From Pristionchus mayeri (Eukaryota; Nematoda; Chromadorea; Rhabditida; Neodiplogasteridae): 64,000 nt of DNA. The number at the start of each line of letters is the position of its first letter. Position 1 is the first letter of the stretch. Where the stretch lies: assembly GCA_036245805.1 (NCBI GenBank), contig BTRK01000003.1, positions 15,354,464 through 15,418,463 on the forward strand, given 5' to 3'. Of the stretch, positions 1 to 12,407 are shown in pieces. The notes beneath the pieces are model-generated. The model was not told the origin of the DNA and made no database searches. It saw only the letters and a list, made by a program, of their open reading frames with translations. Position numbers and translations under genes: made by a program.

Positions 1-814
1 CAGCGGAGTGGCGAGCACGCTCAAGGTGAGGGGTACGGTAGGCAGGGAGGATACGGTAGTCGAAGGAAGTAATAGTAGGGCGATCGAGTATTGTGACATG
101 GTGATAAAGAATGAGATGAGCGAGGGGTACGGTAGATCACAAGGGTACGGTGATTCGACGGGTCAGACTAGTGATCGCGTGTTTCAGCTGTCGGTGGAGT
201 CGTGCGCGTCCGCTCGGCTGCCCTCCAAGCTGGACGACAACTTCGGTGCGCCCGTTCCCGTGGCTCCGGCCCCGCACTCGTCCCTCGACGAGCTGGCTGC
301 AGCCGCCGCAGCCGGCAGCGACATCTTCGGCTCCAGCGGAGGCGCCAGAACTAACTCGAGTGAGAGATTTGTACTGGGTAGTCACTCCGATTTTGACGGA
401 GACTGGCGGAAAATAACAAAGTTGCTCACCTGGTGAATTTTGGTTGTGCGTTTTAGTGAAAACAGTATCTGGATGGGGAGCCGTGGTGAGATAGCCGTAT
501 ACGTTTGAACGAATAAAATACGTGACAGCAGTTGTGAATATTTACAGAAAGTGCTGTTGAATTATCGATTGATTGTTTGATCTACGCAGGACTGAGCGCG
601 GCCTCGTCGATGACGCTGCCCGGCGCTACCGTACCCTACCGACGCCGCACGCGCTCCCCGGAGATCCTCATCCTGGACTCGAAGGAGGAGATTGAGAGCA
701 GACTACGGTAGGTCGAGGTCAAATTGGGTAGATTACGGTTTGGAAAAATCAATAATTTACAGAAGAAACATGACGGAACTGGACATCATGATGAGCCGTC
801 TCGCTCGGCGATAG
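1..814 (+). CDS. 3' end of an unidentified protein-coding gene
   Basis: Four exons fit in one continuous phase: up to 25, 188-359, 590-707 and 763-814. The visible product has an acidic, Ala-rich stretch (SSLDELAAAAAAG), then a basic patch (PYRRRTRSPE), then a charged heptad-like C-terminus (EEIESRLRRNMTELDIMMSR) ending at TAG 812-814. The exon ending at 707 would hit an in-frame TAG at 709-711 if read on, but that TAG lies inside the donor CG|GTAGGT, and the downstream exon continues the phase with a plausible short coil. I do not recognise the family; the 5' part lies outside the window. Confidence 0.6.
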
Positions 815-992
815 ATAGATTACGGTAGATTATCGACTGATGTACTATGACTAGTTTATGTAACTCGTGTATTTGTGACTGTATTTGTGTGTGTTTTTGT
901 TTGCGACCCAGTCGTGATTATCGATTTATTGCCTACTGACCTCATGATTTATGGTTCGTGTTCTGACCGTCTATACTACTGACTTGTACCTC
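815..992. other. gap between converging genes
   Basis: This short AT-rich stretch holds the 3' ends of two converging genes. It has no coding signal and no clear repeat. Confidence 0.5.
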
Positions 993-1934
993 TTACACAG
1001 TATAAATCGGCTTTATCATAACTGTTTGATTGAATGATAGGCGCGGTTCTGCTGGCCGATGTGAACATTTTTGATATGTCATGGTAATTAAATCGACGTG
1101 CCTCTCACAATTCGAATCCGATCTCCTTCCCGATAACGGATACTTCCTGCGTTTTGCAATTATTGATTTTCTGTTTCTGGTTACTGTATACTTTGAGGCC
1201 CTGTGGCGTGTTGAGGTAGGTCACGCCGAAATCAGCCTTGTGCTCCTTGGTGAATGCTTTTACCTGCGCGTATCTGGATACGGTAGCGGGCGGTGATTCA
1301 AATAATTGCTCACTTTTTGTCGGCCATCCAACCAGGCAGTTCCTTCTGGTACTTTTCGTAGTTGCGCTCGGTCTGAACGGAATACGGTAGATCAATAATA
1401 CTGTAGTGGTTACGATAGATCGATACCCGCTTGATGAAGTTTTCGACGTAGATGCGCTTTGCCTCACGCTTCGGCATGTCGCCGAGCTTGTTCCAGGCGT
1501 TCCTGAAAAGATGCCGTAATCAGGTGCCTTCCGTCTAGGACCAAAGGACAATCGATTGCCTACCATTTGAGCCTCTCGATCGGGTGCAGAAGGGATGGCT
1601 TGGGCTTGGTGCAAGGGCCGAGGATGGCCTAGGAAGAGAGATTAAAAATCAGGTTTAGGCAAAAGATCACCGATCACCTGTTTGTAGAGCGCGTAGGTGG
1701 TGAGCTGCTCTTCGATGGGCGTCTGGATGGGACCTCAACGAAACAAATTTGTATTGATAGGACCAGGCAGATTTGGGATTTGTACTCTCCATTTGATCTA
1801 GAAATACTGACGTTTATAGCCAGGCGGCTAGAACAAGGGCTAATATTCCTGCTCTGGCGGTCTTTTTGAACAAGCGTAGGTGAAGGCATCTCTACTCTCT
1901 TGTATACCCGCTTGATGATGTTTTCGACGTATAG

Positions 1935-2017
<83 letters not shown>

Positions 2018-2138
2018 ATCACAGCTCACCGTCCTTCGGGAGCATCTGCACGAAGCGGGCGAATGCCTCGAAGGCGGTGTCCAGACGATCGTCGGAGAAC
2101 TCAGCGACGCACTCCTGCTGCGGTTCCTGGGGAGGCAT
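993..2138 (-). CDS. acyl-CoA-binding protein with a C-terminal extension
   Basis: Seven exons read on the minus strand with consistent phases: 2138-2030, 1733-1678, 1628-1564, 1502-1427, 1372-1314, 1273-1185 and 1051-993 (about 170 aa). The N-terminal 90 residues match the acyl-CoA-binding fold: FVQMLPKDG, TYALYKQAILGPCTKPKP, LKWNAWNKLGDMPKREAKR and YVENFIKR. These are the family's ligand-binding Tyr/Lys positions and the W-N-A-W core. Such proteins bind long-chain acyl-CoA esters in the cytosol. The start follows a TTCAG acceptor directly, so it could be trans-spliced. Typical members stop near 86-90 aa; here about 50 unassigned residues follow the domain. A TGA at 1312-1310 overlaps the donor AA|GTGAGC, so a shorter 122-aa form ending GWMADKK is also possible. 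Confidence 0.85.
1936..2013. repeat. (AG)n microsatellite
   Basis: A near-perfect AG dinucleotide run of about 78 bases lies in the first intron of the acyl-CoA-binding protein gene. It produces spurious Ser-Leu and Arg-Glu open frames. Confidence 0.95.
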
Positions 2139-4344
2139 CTGAAGGATGACGATGATCTTTGATCTTTGTGGTTTATAGGGGATGCCGGGACAGAATAGCA
2201 ATACGTCGGATGAGAGCTATGATGTCATGCCGTCATAGTTCTCATCCGACCTAGTGCCGGACAGAATCAGTTTAATGTGGTGTTTTTCACTGAAACGAAG
2301 TGTATTTATGGTTTTTATCACGTTTTGTAGCTGGGAAACTGTGAAACGAAAGCATAGTGTAGTCTAGCCTAGCCATCCCATGAGCTACAGGTGCGAGATA
2401 CAGGTGTAATGATGAGTGATGAAGAGATTTATTTTGTTCCGAGAAATGAGATTAGGCGTATCGTGGTAAATTTTCTTGCACTTGACGTCTTCACTATGAG
2501 TCTATCAAGTCAGTTGCTTGCGATTTATCGGAATGAAGAGTCTGGACTATATAGCAACGGACATCAAATTTTCGAGCATATGCAGCAAGGGATTGTTTGC
2601 CAAATTTAGTACAGTTAGCAGGCATTGTGAAAACATAGTATCAGCTAGAATGGAGCGGTGTTGCAATGGTGCAAAAGTGCAAGCAGTGATAGTGACTCAA
2701 AATGAGCAGAAAAGATTGCTGCTAGTCCCTTTTGCGAGCCGGCAAATAATTGCTGATACGACTAGCTGCGGTGATAAGGCTGTTTTCGAGAGAGTCCACA
2801 TGAGAGGATGACGAGAAAGAGAGCAGAGTGAATGGAGAGAACTCAGGAGAATGACGGATATGACTTGAACGTGCACTAGTTATCGACAGGTGCAGAAATG
2901 CAGTGAAGGACGAAATTCGGGCAATCGTTCCTTCATTCTTCAACTATCTCCACTGGTCGAGCGTTTGTGAGAGTTAAAGAAACTCGAATGTCGCGCTTAA
3001 GAATGCAATAGTAAACTACCCAGTAACGGAAGGGATTTTGCTACTCTCACGAGTTCGTTAGAGTCGTATTTGTCTGTTGAAATGCTATGGAAACGGAAGG
3101 ATAATCAGCCGGTAGCACAGGGGCAGAAATTAAGAGAAGCAAGTGAGGGAGGAGTTGTTTGTCAGAGATTTCTGATGTTTTGACGATAGCGACGGAGGTA
3201 AACGATCTGAAAGGAAAATAATAACCAAGAACATGGAGAGTCCCTGGGGGGGGGGGGGGGGACTTTTATAGTGAGCGACTGATTGGGCGATAAAACGTTG
3301 AGCGATTATTTGTGTTGTTTTATGTTTCCTGGATCGACAGAGGGCTCTGCGGATGCGTTGCAGGGATACTTTGTAATCCCTTCTGGCGGCAGTAGGTCGG
3401 ATGAGAACCCACCGGATAAGAACCAAAAAAATCTAATGTGGAAATACTGGAGGAGGCTACACTTCTCCAGTATTTCTACATTAGATTCCCTCACTGCCAA
3501 CACGTCTTCTGCGGAAGGTTATTATTTTGGTTCTAATCGGATCTAGTGCCCTTCTGCCGGAGTAGATGTTGAAATCACTAAAACAGCTACAGTATGCACA
3601 CTTTGCCCTTTGGATCGCACCTTATCTGTGTAGTCTCTCTGGCGGAATGTCTCATCAGTTCGTTCGATAACCCTCATATTCAGCCATGAGTCACGGCGAG
3701 ATAAGCTTTATCTGCGGGATAACTCATAGGCGAATCATTATATCGAACGTGTCTCATTTGTGCAGATTCCGTCAGAAAAAGCTCGACGGAGGCGAGAGAG
3801 CAGGGCATTTGCAGAGAGCGCCCAGAGAAGCAGACGTTTCTCTCCCTCTCTGCGCTCTCTCTCCCTCGCATTGTCTCTCGTCGAGTGCTTCCCGCGCCTA
3901 GGCTTTGCTCTAGTTCGAGAAAGAGCCGCGTTCCGCGCTGCCCTAGAAACGTCTTCTCTTATTTGCGTTCGATTCCGCGAGTTCTCGGCGTGTAAATAGA
4001 CACATTAGCCTGCCTAGTTCCCACATTTGCATTCGCACCACATCTAACTTTCACGATTTCCTTATCTTCTCATTATTGTTTCCGCCACAATTTCGCTGGT
4101 CATCTCGCGTTTTAATCATCCTTTTAATCTGTTTTTCGTCCCTAGCGCGTTGTGCGCTTACGCGCGCCAAATGCAGTTCGATAGAGTGAATCATTTCGCC
4201 ACACATATTTCTGCCTTTTTGACGCCCTCGCCGCAGCGTATTGCGTGTCTTTGTCATCATCCTCACCCGTGTTTGCCTTGTTTCTTTTTTTCCTGATTAT
4301 CGATTGATTGATGTCTACCGTAATCTTGGATTTCCGTTCAGGAG
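2139..4344. other. intergenic region between divergent genes
   Basis: No coding exon is supported. It contains a short hairpin (2203-2257), an inverted-repeat element (3378-3560), a run of about 15 G (3247-3261) and CT/GA-rich stretches at 3780-3860. It separates the divergent acyl-CoA-binding protein and dehydrogenase genes, so promoters of both should lie here. I cannot point to a defined motif. Confidence 0.5.
3378..3560. mobile_element. small inverted-repeat element (MITE-like)
   Basis: The core 3429-3486 is a near-perfect hairpin: AATCTAATGTGGAAATACTG pairs with its complement around a loop of about 10 bases. The flanks pair imperfectly (CGGCAG..GGTCGGATGAGAAC against GTTCTAATCGGATC..CTGCCG). 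The same GGTCGGATGAGAAC-type ends form the hairpin at 2203-2257 and recur near 15553, so this looks like a dispersed family. Confidence 0.65.
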
Positions 4345-7300
4345 ATGGACGAGTCGCACTCGGACGGCGACTGCTGCCTGTGCAGTCTGGCGGCGTGGGC
4401 GGTCGGCGCCGCCATCCTCCTCTTCCTAGTGAGGTGAGATGCGAAAGAGTGACGCCATAGTCGGTAGCAGCTCAGGTTTAGATGTCTGATTCGTAGCTGA
4501 AACAATTATTCACAAGGCTATATGTACGATCAGACCACAATTTGTACCGAAATTCCGCTTGGATTTTGGTCCTGCTAATTACTGGCATATTTTTGTTTAT
4601 ATGCTCCCGCTAAACTCGTTGCTTTGTGCCCCTGCTTATGGGTAATATCGGTGATGAGCTCAGGCCGCAATTGGAAATGGAATTCTGGTCAAGTTTAAAG
4701 AATGATGACGTGTACTTAAATTTTTCGTCAGTTGTCGATACTACTAATCGATATTCTGCAGAAAGTGGATCAAGGGCGGCCAGTTCACTGAGCGCGCCTC
4801 CGCCAAGGGCAAGGTACGGTAACTAGGTTACGGTAATCTTGATTACGGTAGCGGGAATGTTTATTGTATTTACATATAATCGTAACTACTGGAATTCTGG
4901 CTAAAATTCTTTCTTAATTAGAAAGCTTTTACAACAACTATAAGTTCGGTAGATCAGGAATCGTAATTATCGATCGATTCAGGTGGCTGCGGTCACGGGC
5001 GCTAACTCGGGACTCGGCCTGGAGACGGTGCGGGAGCTGAACCTCCGCGGCGCCAAGGTACGGTAGATTGGGAAGCAATCACTCACGGAGAAATAAGGCA
5101 AAAGTTCAGTGAGACGACTTCAGAGTCCAATAGGTACAATAAGACTTATGAAGTCGTCAAACAGGACCCATAAGTCCACAATTTTGACTTATTTCCTGGT
5201 AGACAAGAATTTATTTTTTTATGTACTTACAATTAGAGAGGACAGAATATTGGAGTTGCGATGCATGGTAACTTGACTTGTTGTTGAAACCATGAATCAT
5301 GAGGCTAGATGCTCGGTTGATCATACCTATCTTTGTGCCCAACCGATAACGTTATAAATTAGATCTTTTTGGTAGTGATAGCAAGTGGCTACAGTAGGTC
5401 GTCATCGATTGATACCCGAATATTGATTCAGGTGTACATGATGTGCCGCAGCGAGGAGCGAGCCAACGAGGCCAAGATCAAGCTAGTCCGGGTACGGTAG
5501 AATATTGATTGGCTAAGCCTACCACAAGCCTCTAAAAATTAACTTTCAACGAGGGGAAGATTGATGTTTCATAAACAGCATTTAACACAGATAGGTTCCG
5601 CCTATCAATTATCTTTCAATTTCCTCCATTATACAAACAAATTGGTACTTTAACCTACTGTTTTGACATATTTTACAATAGCCAGTATCACGGTCGTCCG
5701 ATCTTTGATCTCTCCTTATCTGATCTTTGATCTCTCTCAGATGGGCTGCGACGCGACTCGTCTCATCTTCGAGCAGTGCGACCTCTCCAAGTTCGCCAGC
5801 ATCCGAGCGTGCGCCAAGAGAATCGCCCAGGGTCAGTGCTGATTATTCTAATTAGGAACTTTCCTAGAAAGACCCGCCCCTTTACCCGTACGCTTTAGAT
5901 CGTGGCCCTTAGTTAGGGCCTCTAACCTTATGCTGTATTTATTAAGGATATTAGGGCATTAGTTAAGCTATGTAAAACTGAAAAAAAGGTATTTTTAATT
6001 GTTGGAGTGCTGTCTAGAGCAAGATTTCTGAAACGATTGTTTTACGAAGTCAGAGATGAAAAAGCATTGTCATCCTATTGTTGGAAACCGTGGCCTAGTG
6101 GTCTAAGGCGCTGCAATTTACATACCTATGGTAGGGTGGGTTCGAGTCCCGGCCTCTGCAGTAACTTTTGCCAAGCTCGTACAATTTTTGCCTACTGTTG
6201 GGTACTTCCCCCGAAGCTTGGCAAAGGTGACTGTAGAGGTTGGGATTCGAACCACATACCTTAGGATCCACCATAGGATTAATCCTATGGAAGGTTTGAC
6301 CATGGGTTTTTCATCTGTGTACGAAGTATAAATTGTGAAACAGCGAATGCACGCGATAGCAGTTATTCTTGCCAGTTCCCAATAATTATTTTTTCGCTTA
6401 TGCGCCATACGCAAATTGCTGCTAGTCCAACATCACAAGCTTAATATAGTTAGTGAAACAACAACACTCCCTGAGTGAAAACAAGTATTTGCTTTCGGGT
6501 CATGATACTTTAAATGCTAATTACCCCTACACTATTTACTAATTCTTCCGTATGGCTGCATGCAGCTGCAAGAAGGCGCAGAAGGGACACCCACTCATAG
6601 ATTTCGTGTATTGGCACATTCTGTAGATGTGACAGAACTATTTATTAAATCGTACTAACACTTAGTGTAGTGAAAAAATCTAAACAGACGAGTGATTCTT
6701 CAATTCGGCTTCACCAATGAAAATTCCTTGTTGAACCCCGGCTTCAAGCGGGCGTGAAAAACCGTTTTGAAATTGCTGAGTAATATTTTCCTCTCTTTCA
6801 GCCGAGTCGCATCTCGATATCCTCATCAACAACGCCGGCATCATGTTCTACCCCAAGTTCGAGCTGACCGAGGACAAGCACGAGATGACCTGGCAGAGCA
6901 ACCATCTCGGTACGGTGGGGATACTGTAGAGAGAGGGGTATGGTATCGGGAGTTATCTGAGTGCGGTGGGGATACGGTAGAGTACGGAGTACGGTATCGG
7001 GAATAATCTAATCTCGATAAGGGTGGATGAGATACGCTGTATATCGTAGGATCCTGTTCAATTGAAGCGAATTGAAGCCAGACTTTTCTTTTTGCGACAT
7101 CTGTAAAGGACAATAGAAATTGAGAAGAGCACGTGAACTTTAGTTTCCAAAGTATTACTTCGCAACTGAGTAGAGTTGGAACTGATACTGCTCTTGAATA
7201 TTGGACAACAATTCCACCATTACTCAAAGATGCCTTCCGCAGGTCCCTTCCTGCTCACGGAGCTGCTGCTGCCGCTGGTCGAGAAGTCGGAAGAGGGCAG

Positions 7301-8515
7301 GATCATCAACGTCTCCAGCAAGCTCCACGAGCAGGTATACGGTAGCCCAGTAGGATACAGTATCTGATGTAGTCTCTTATCGTAAAACGATTGCATGTTT
7401 CTTCTACGATTAGACTAGAGGGGCTACCGTACCAATTATCGATTTATCCGTGCTAATCAATAATCGCAGTCCGGCCCGCTGAACCTGGACACGATCGACG
7501 AGAAGAAGTCGTTCGGCCGCTTCGCGCCCTACAACCGATCAAAGCTGGCCAATGTGAGTGCACTGCAAGACTACAGTAATCTCGGTTGATCGACAATTGC
7601 GTTTTTCTCGCTTAATACTGTAGATTTGATCAGGTGATGCACGCGCGCGAGCTGTCTCGCCGCATCCGCGCTCGCGGCAACAACACGGTCACCGTAAACT
7701 CGCTGCACCCCGGTGAGATTACGGTAGATGCAGAATTGAATCCGATTCGAAACTGAGTTTTTAAGAACGATAACTTCCTTTTTAGGAGTCTGCGCCTCTG
7801 ACCTCTCGCGCCACCTCGGCATCCTCGGCAAGAAACCCTTCACGACGATCTCGTAAGGATTACTGCAATTTGGATTACGGTAGATGTAAATATTGTAATC
7901 TTTGCTGAGCTGAAAAATCAATAATTTGCAGCGCCTTCTTCATCAAGACTGAGCGCGACGGCGCGCAGACCTCGCTCGCTCTGGCGCTCTCGAAGAAGGT
8001 CAAGGGCGTGTCTGGATGCTACTTCAGGTATACGGTAGTGAATACGGTAGGGAGAGAAGTACGGTAATGGGATACAGTGGGATAGCATGTGAGAATCAGA
8101 TCACCGTAAAGCAAGAAGTAATTTGCCAAAAAGAAAGGGGGAGTGAAATTGTGCTAGTCGTGCAATTGGGGTTTCACTGTTTCTTCACATGTGCTTCTCA
8201 TTCCTCCGTGTGATTCAGCTTTTATTCCCATGGGTAACATATTCAGCATTATTTTCATCCTTTCAAATAGGAACAAGGGACTCATAGTGATATCGTCACG
8301 CTGCACGGTTGTTCCTGATCTCAGTTCCTGATGTCAGGCGTAAACATGACGCTAACTAGAAATGGCTTCACAAGAAATGTCTCTATAAAGATCGATTACA
8401 AAGACGCGCCTCTTGCAGTGATTGCGCGCGCAAGTCGGAGAGTACAGTAGCTCTGGATGATCTCGCTTGCAAGCAGCTGTACGACTACAGCAGAAAGGCC
8501 GTCGGCATCGAGTGA
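4345..8515 (+). CDS. short-chain dehydrogenase/reductase, retinol-dehydrogenase type
   Basis: Twelve exons keep phase throughout: 4345-4433, 4762-4813, 4983-5057, 5432-5491, 5741-5831, 6802-6909, 7243-7334, 7470-7553, 7634-7712, 7786-7852, 7932-8027 and 8419-8515, giving 329 aa. Visible SDR motifs are the cofactor loop TGANSGLG, the NNAG motif, the catalytic Ser in INVSSKLHEQ and the active-site Y-N-R-S-K. An N-terminal hydrophobic segment (CLCSLAAWAVGAAILLFLV) suggests membrane anchoring, as in RDH11-14-like enzymes that reduce or oxidise retinoids or related lipids with NADP(H). Basic CRSEERA after the second beta strand favours NADP(H). The ATG directly follows TTCAG. Many introns begin GTACGGTAG. 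The substrate is unknown; the enzyme class is secure. Confidence 0.92.
6085..6260. repeat. tRNA-like, SINE-type inverted repeat
   Basis: The segment carries a box A-like string (TGGCCTAGTGGTCTAAGGCG, 6091-6110) and a box B-like string (GGTTCGAGTCC, about 6139-6149), the internal promoter arrangement of tRNAs. The last 40 bases are repeated in inverted orientation at 6215-6253, including a second box B complement (GGATTCGAACC). No tRNA cloverleaf closes properly. I read it as a tRNA-derived element, not a tRNA gene. It lies in intron 5 of the dehydrogenase gene. Confidence 0.6.
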
Positions 8516-9717
8516 TTACGGTAGTCTTGATTACGGTACCCGACGATTACGATATCCCCACAGTAACTTGTATCTTTGCCTTGTATCTATTTGTATCGTA
8601 TTAGTATTTAATGTGATGATGATAAATTTGATTGCTTTGTTGACTCGTATCTCTCTCTCTTTTTGCACAGCGATACATGGGGTCGATTCGCGCTGAGATA
8701 CCTCTCAACCCCTCTCACTCTTTCTCTGCATACTCTCTCACTTTACCACGCTCTCTCTCACTCTCTTTCTCTATTCAATCTCTTACATCTCCATACTCTC
8801 TCGCCTCCTTGTTCCCAATCTTATCAGCAAAGCGGCATGGTTAGCTGCTCTGCCATCCTGAGTGAAACGGCGCTAATTCGTTTGAACTTACCAGTTACCG
8901 AGTTGTGATTGATAATACACAGTGACAGTTCCTTGCGCACTATTGAACAGACGACCCTCGTCTATGGTCACGCCACTTATTTTGAACGCGATTGATGGCA
9001 CAAACGTCCCTTCCCATCTCTGCTCGTGAGAGTTTTCGCCCACCAACTGTTGTTTCTCTCCCTCTTCTATGTTTCCCCTTGCAAAACTTAGCGTGCCTGA
9101 GACGAGTAATTGAGCAGGTTTGTCGATCCCCCCCTCTCTTTCTCTCGATCCCTTCCCTACTCCCGCTCTCATCCTACTCACGTTTACCTACTTCCTCATT
9201 AATGTGATCTTTGAACTCCAGTTTTGACGACAAAACATTCAATAATGACTACGGCTAGATTGCCAGCTTCATGTTTCACAGTTCTATTGCACTCTCCTAA
9301 AAATCCATGATGCAATGTGTAGGAACGTTCTTGACATCGAAAATTATTTTGTATCTTATTCCCATGTTTAATTACCAACCTATTGTTTGCGATTTACAAT
9401 TTATGAAATATCGATGAAACATAAGACGATAGGCAAGATGCAACTACAATTTGATCCCTGCCATTTCAGTCTTCTCTCTCATCTCATCAACTCAATCAAA
9501 CGCTCTAGTCTACGTGTATTTTACAACTTAACTTCCTTATAATCAACGTAGATCTCGCATTACACTGATCACTAACTCCTTCGCCACAAGAAATTATTCC
9601 TTGTTTTTCGGCGCTGATCATCGTTGCAAGATTGGATTACGTCCCTGTTTTGAGCGATCGCGATGCGCTAACTTTGTTTTTTAACTGATTAGTTTTAGTT
9701 GATCTTTGATCTTTGAG
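8516..9717. other. intergenic spacer, CT-rich
   Basis: No exon is supported. Pyrimidine-rich blocks lie at about 8650-8820 and 9120-9200. The strongest landmark is the GATCTTT repeat at 9701-9717, just before the next start codon. Confidence 0.5.
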
Positions 9718-11125
9718 ATGCGATTGACGGAAGCGCTGAATCAGCGGGAGGTCCGGCTTCTGGTCGCCATGCTGGCTGTCTTCAACGCCATCCCGGCAAG
9801 TGCCTTGACCTTCTTGACCTACTAGATCCTGCAGGAGATTAGTGAACATTTGCCCCGAAATAGGCTGCATGAACGAATCAGCTCAATCTGTCCTTCATTA
9901 ACTAAGCTGTGACGATTGCTGCTTGTAAGTGAAACCACTACCTTTAATGCACGTTCGGGCGATTTGGCGTCACATCTCAGTGACGATCGGGACATTTTTT
10001 TGCTGAAATATAGTGTGACCTATCGTACTTCCAGAGACATCGTTAGCTACCGTAACCTACCGTAACCTACCGTAACCTACCGTATCTGCAGATCATCGGA
10101 GGGATCATCGTCTTCGTGACGACCTTCGTTGTCAACTTCGGCGTCGCGCTCGTCGTCCAGAGTGAGTCGCCAACTGACTTTATTAAATTCAATTGATCAT
10201 TTGGAATTTTTAAACGTGAAATTTCATCAGTTTAGTTACATTTTGGTCAAAAATATATGGTAAAATGAGCCTTTGAAGAGTTTTGCACTTACTTAGTTCA
10301 TTCTGCAGGGTATCAATTGTGCTATTTTAATGTTGTTGTAAAAAACTGTCCGGGTAATTTGTTGTTTCACAGATGATTCAAATGTGGATAAGCAAGGGCT
10401 TAGTGTTTGCTCTGAGTTCTTACAACAAAATGCAATTACAGATGTAATTTTAACTGCTCATCGGGAATATTCTCCTTGGGAAGCTCCATTGTGATTGCTT
10501 ATTGTTAGGAAGCCTGATAATTAGTTGCCAATTAGCGAGAGCTGAGTTTCATGTTATGCTTGTTAGTGTCACCGTAGAAGCCAATTGCGAATGAAGGGGG
10601 GTAAATAAAATAACCAAATATCATATTTTGAAAAATGCATACCTATACCGTCGCTATAGATATCGATTGCAGTGGCGGCTACTGTATTCTGCCTGGCTTT
10701 CGTCGTGCCTACCGTACTTATTTGCTCTTCGATGGCTCTCGGGATGTTCCTGCTCGTCAGGATCGCCTCGGAGTACGTCGACCTCTTCGCAGACGACCGA
10801 GGTACGGTAGCATACTGCAGGTTACCGGGCCAGATCCGATTGCGCCAGGGCACATTCGTGATTGAGCAGTCAAGCGAGATCGACAAACTTGTCCGCACTT
10901 TGGAAACGGCTAATCGCGCACTTAAAAAACCTTCTCTTCCCTTACGATCGGGGTGAAACTCAACTCTCGCATGGAAATACGGCTATTCTGGGCAGGCCGA
11001 ATCGAGGAGCGACGAGCTACCGTACCCGAGACTACCGTACTCCCGCAGGCTGCGCTGCCCGCGCCCTCCCCGACGAGACACCATCTCAACGTGAAGCTGG
11101 ACTGATCGATCGATCCTGTAAATAG
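9718..11125 (+). CDS. small multi-pass membrane protein of unknown function
   Basis: Four exons fit: 9718-9795, 10092-10161, 10673-10801 and 11049-11125 (117 aa). Three hydrophobic stretches are visible: LLVAMLAVFNAIPIIGGIIV, VTTFVVNFGVALVV and a longer one running from VFCLAFVVPTVLICS to GMFLLV. A polar C-terminus follows. The first intron would use a GC donor (CCG|GCAAGTG); the phase across it is clean and there is no nearby GT alternative. The last exon is the weakest part because two frames look acceptable there. No family recognised. The next gene starts 412 bases downstream. Confidence 0.6.
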
Positions 11126-11537
11126 TGTTGCCTCCCTAGCCTTAATCGTTAAGGCCGTGTTTAGGCATTATTCGAAAATCTCACAAATTAGTGTTGCCTT
11201 ATTTTCCCAATTTCCTCACGTTGTTACGAGTACGCCGATGATCTGATTGTTGTTACGGTTCCTGTGAAATTTTAATATTATGTGCTGAACAAGCGATAAA
11301 ATATCATCAACTGTGTGCTTTTGAGACTGGAACCAGTTCGATTACTGCGGAAAGGTCGGCGGGGTTGAGAAAATGAGAGGGAGAACGGTTGCGGTTAGGG
11401 GGGGGCTGTCTCTGCTCTGAGTTCGCATTTTTCTTCTCTACCACCCTTCTTCCGTCTCTCTCTCTCTCGTGCTCACCCAATTCCCAATTCGATTCGTCTT
11501 CCTCCTCTCATTGCGCAGGTCGATTTCAACAGCGACC

Positions 11538-12407
11538 ATGCACCGAGCGCTGCTCGTCCTCCCGCTAGTTTTCTTCCTTGCCGAGGTACGGTAATCGATC
11601 GTCGTGCGCCTACCGTAGCCCCCGCTTCCAGGCAGGACCCAACCCGCAGAGGTGCATCCACGGCAAGATCCAGATGGGCAAGTGTGAGTGCGACGAGGGG
11701 TATACGGTAGGATTTGAAACTGTACCGTTCGCCTGAATCAGGGCACTCAGGGATCGATCTGCCATCGGGAGATGCACTGCTCCACCTTTGAGCGCGCAGG
11801 GAATGGCGGGTAAGATCAGCCAAAGATTGGAGAGATACGGTAACTATTGATTTCCAGGTGCACTGCATGCCTAGAAGGATGGGAGGGATCGGATTGTGAT
11901 GTGGTATGTTCGGGATGCTGTAGGTACGGTAGATTTCGGTGTGTCAGATCCGCTGTGAGAATGGTCAGCCCGATCAGTCGGATGTACGGTGTGTATGTGA
12001 GCCGCCTTACTCAGGTGAGTTGGTCGATAGTCTTGATCTATGATCTTTGATCGTTAATCTCTGATCTTTGATATACAGGGGAGCACTGTGATGAGCTCGA
12101 GAGGAACAATGTTTACTCGCACTACAACAACAAAGCGGCCAGTATGAACCCGGTGCTGTTATCGATCACAATAATCCCGCTGGGAATCATCGTTTGGGGT
12201 ACGGTACTCTGGGTTACGGTAGATTACTTTTGATTCATGTACAGCGTGCAACACGTACTCGAAAAAGCGCAGAGCAAAGAAGGTGAGTGAGTAGACAGTG
12301 GAACAGATCCTTATCGATAAAATCAGGTGGAGCATCTTCTCGAGTCTACGGTAAACCGCGATTTGAAGAGCAGCCACGTTCGCGAACTTCTCTACGGAAA
12401 GAAATGA
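11538..12407 (+). CDS. type I membrane protein with EGF-like modules
   Basis: Eight exons: 11538-11585, 11632-11706, 11742-11809, 11858-11903, 11948-12014, 12079-12198, 12245-12282 and 12327-12407 (180 aa). The order is a signal peptide (MHRALLVLPLVFFLAEA), then EGF-like Cys patterns (CECDEGYTGTQGSIC, CLEGWEGSDCDV, CVCEPPYSGEHCDE), then a transmembrane helix (NPVLLSITIIPLGIIVW) with a basic stop-transfer KKRRAKK, then a short cytoplasmic tail. It should sit at the cell surface with its Cys-rich part outside. Exon 2 uses donor ACG|GTAGGA inside the TACGGTAG octamer; this restores the Cys-X-Cys..Gly-Tyr pattern. The 44-base intron 11904-11947 is needed to keep the next module in frame. Binding partner unknown. 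Confidence 0.8.

Noticed and set aside
1840..2142. Open frames of repeated Ser-Leu or Arg-Glu
   Set aside because: They are translations of the AG microsatellite; the real exon here is 2138-2030 on the minus strand in another frame.
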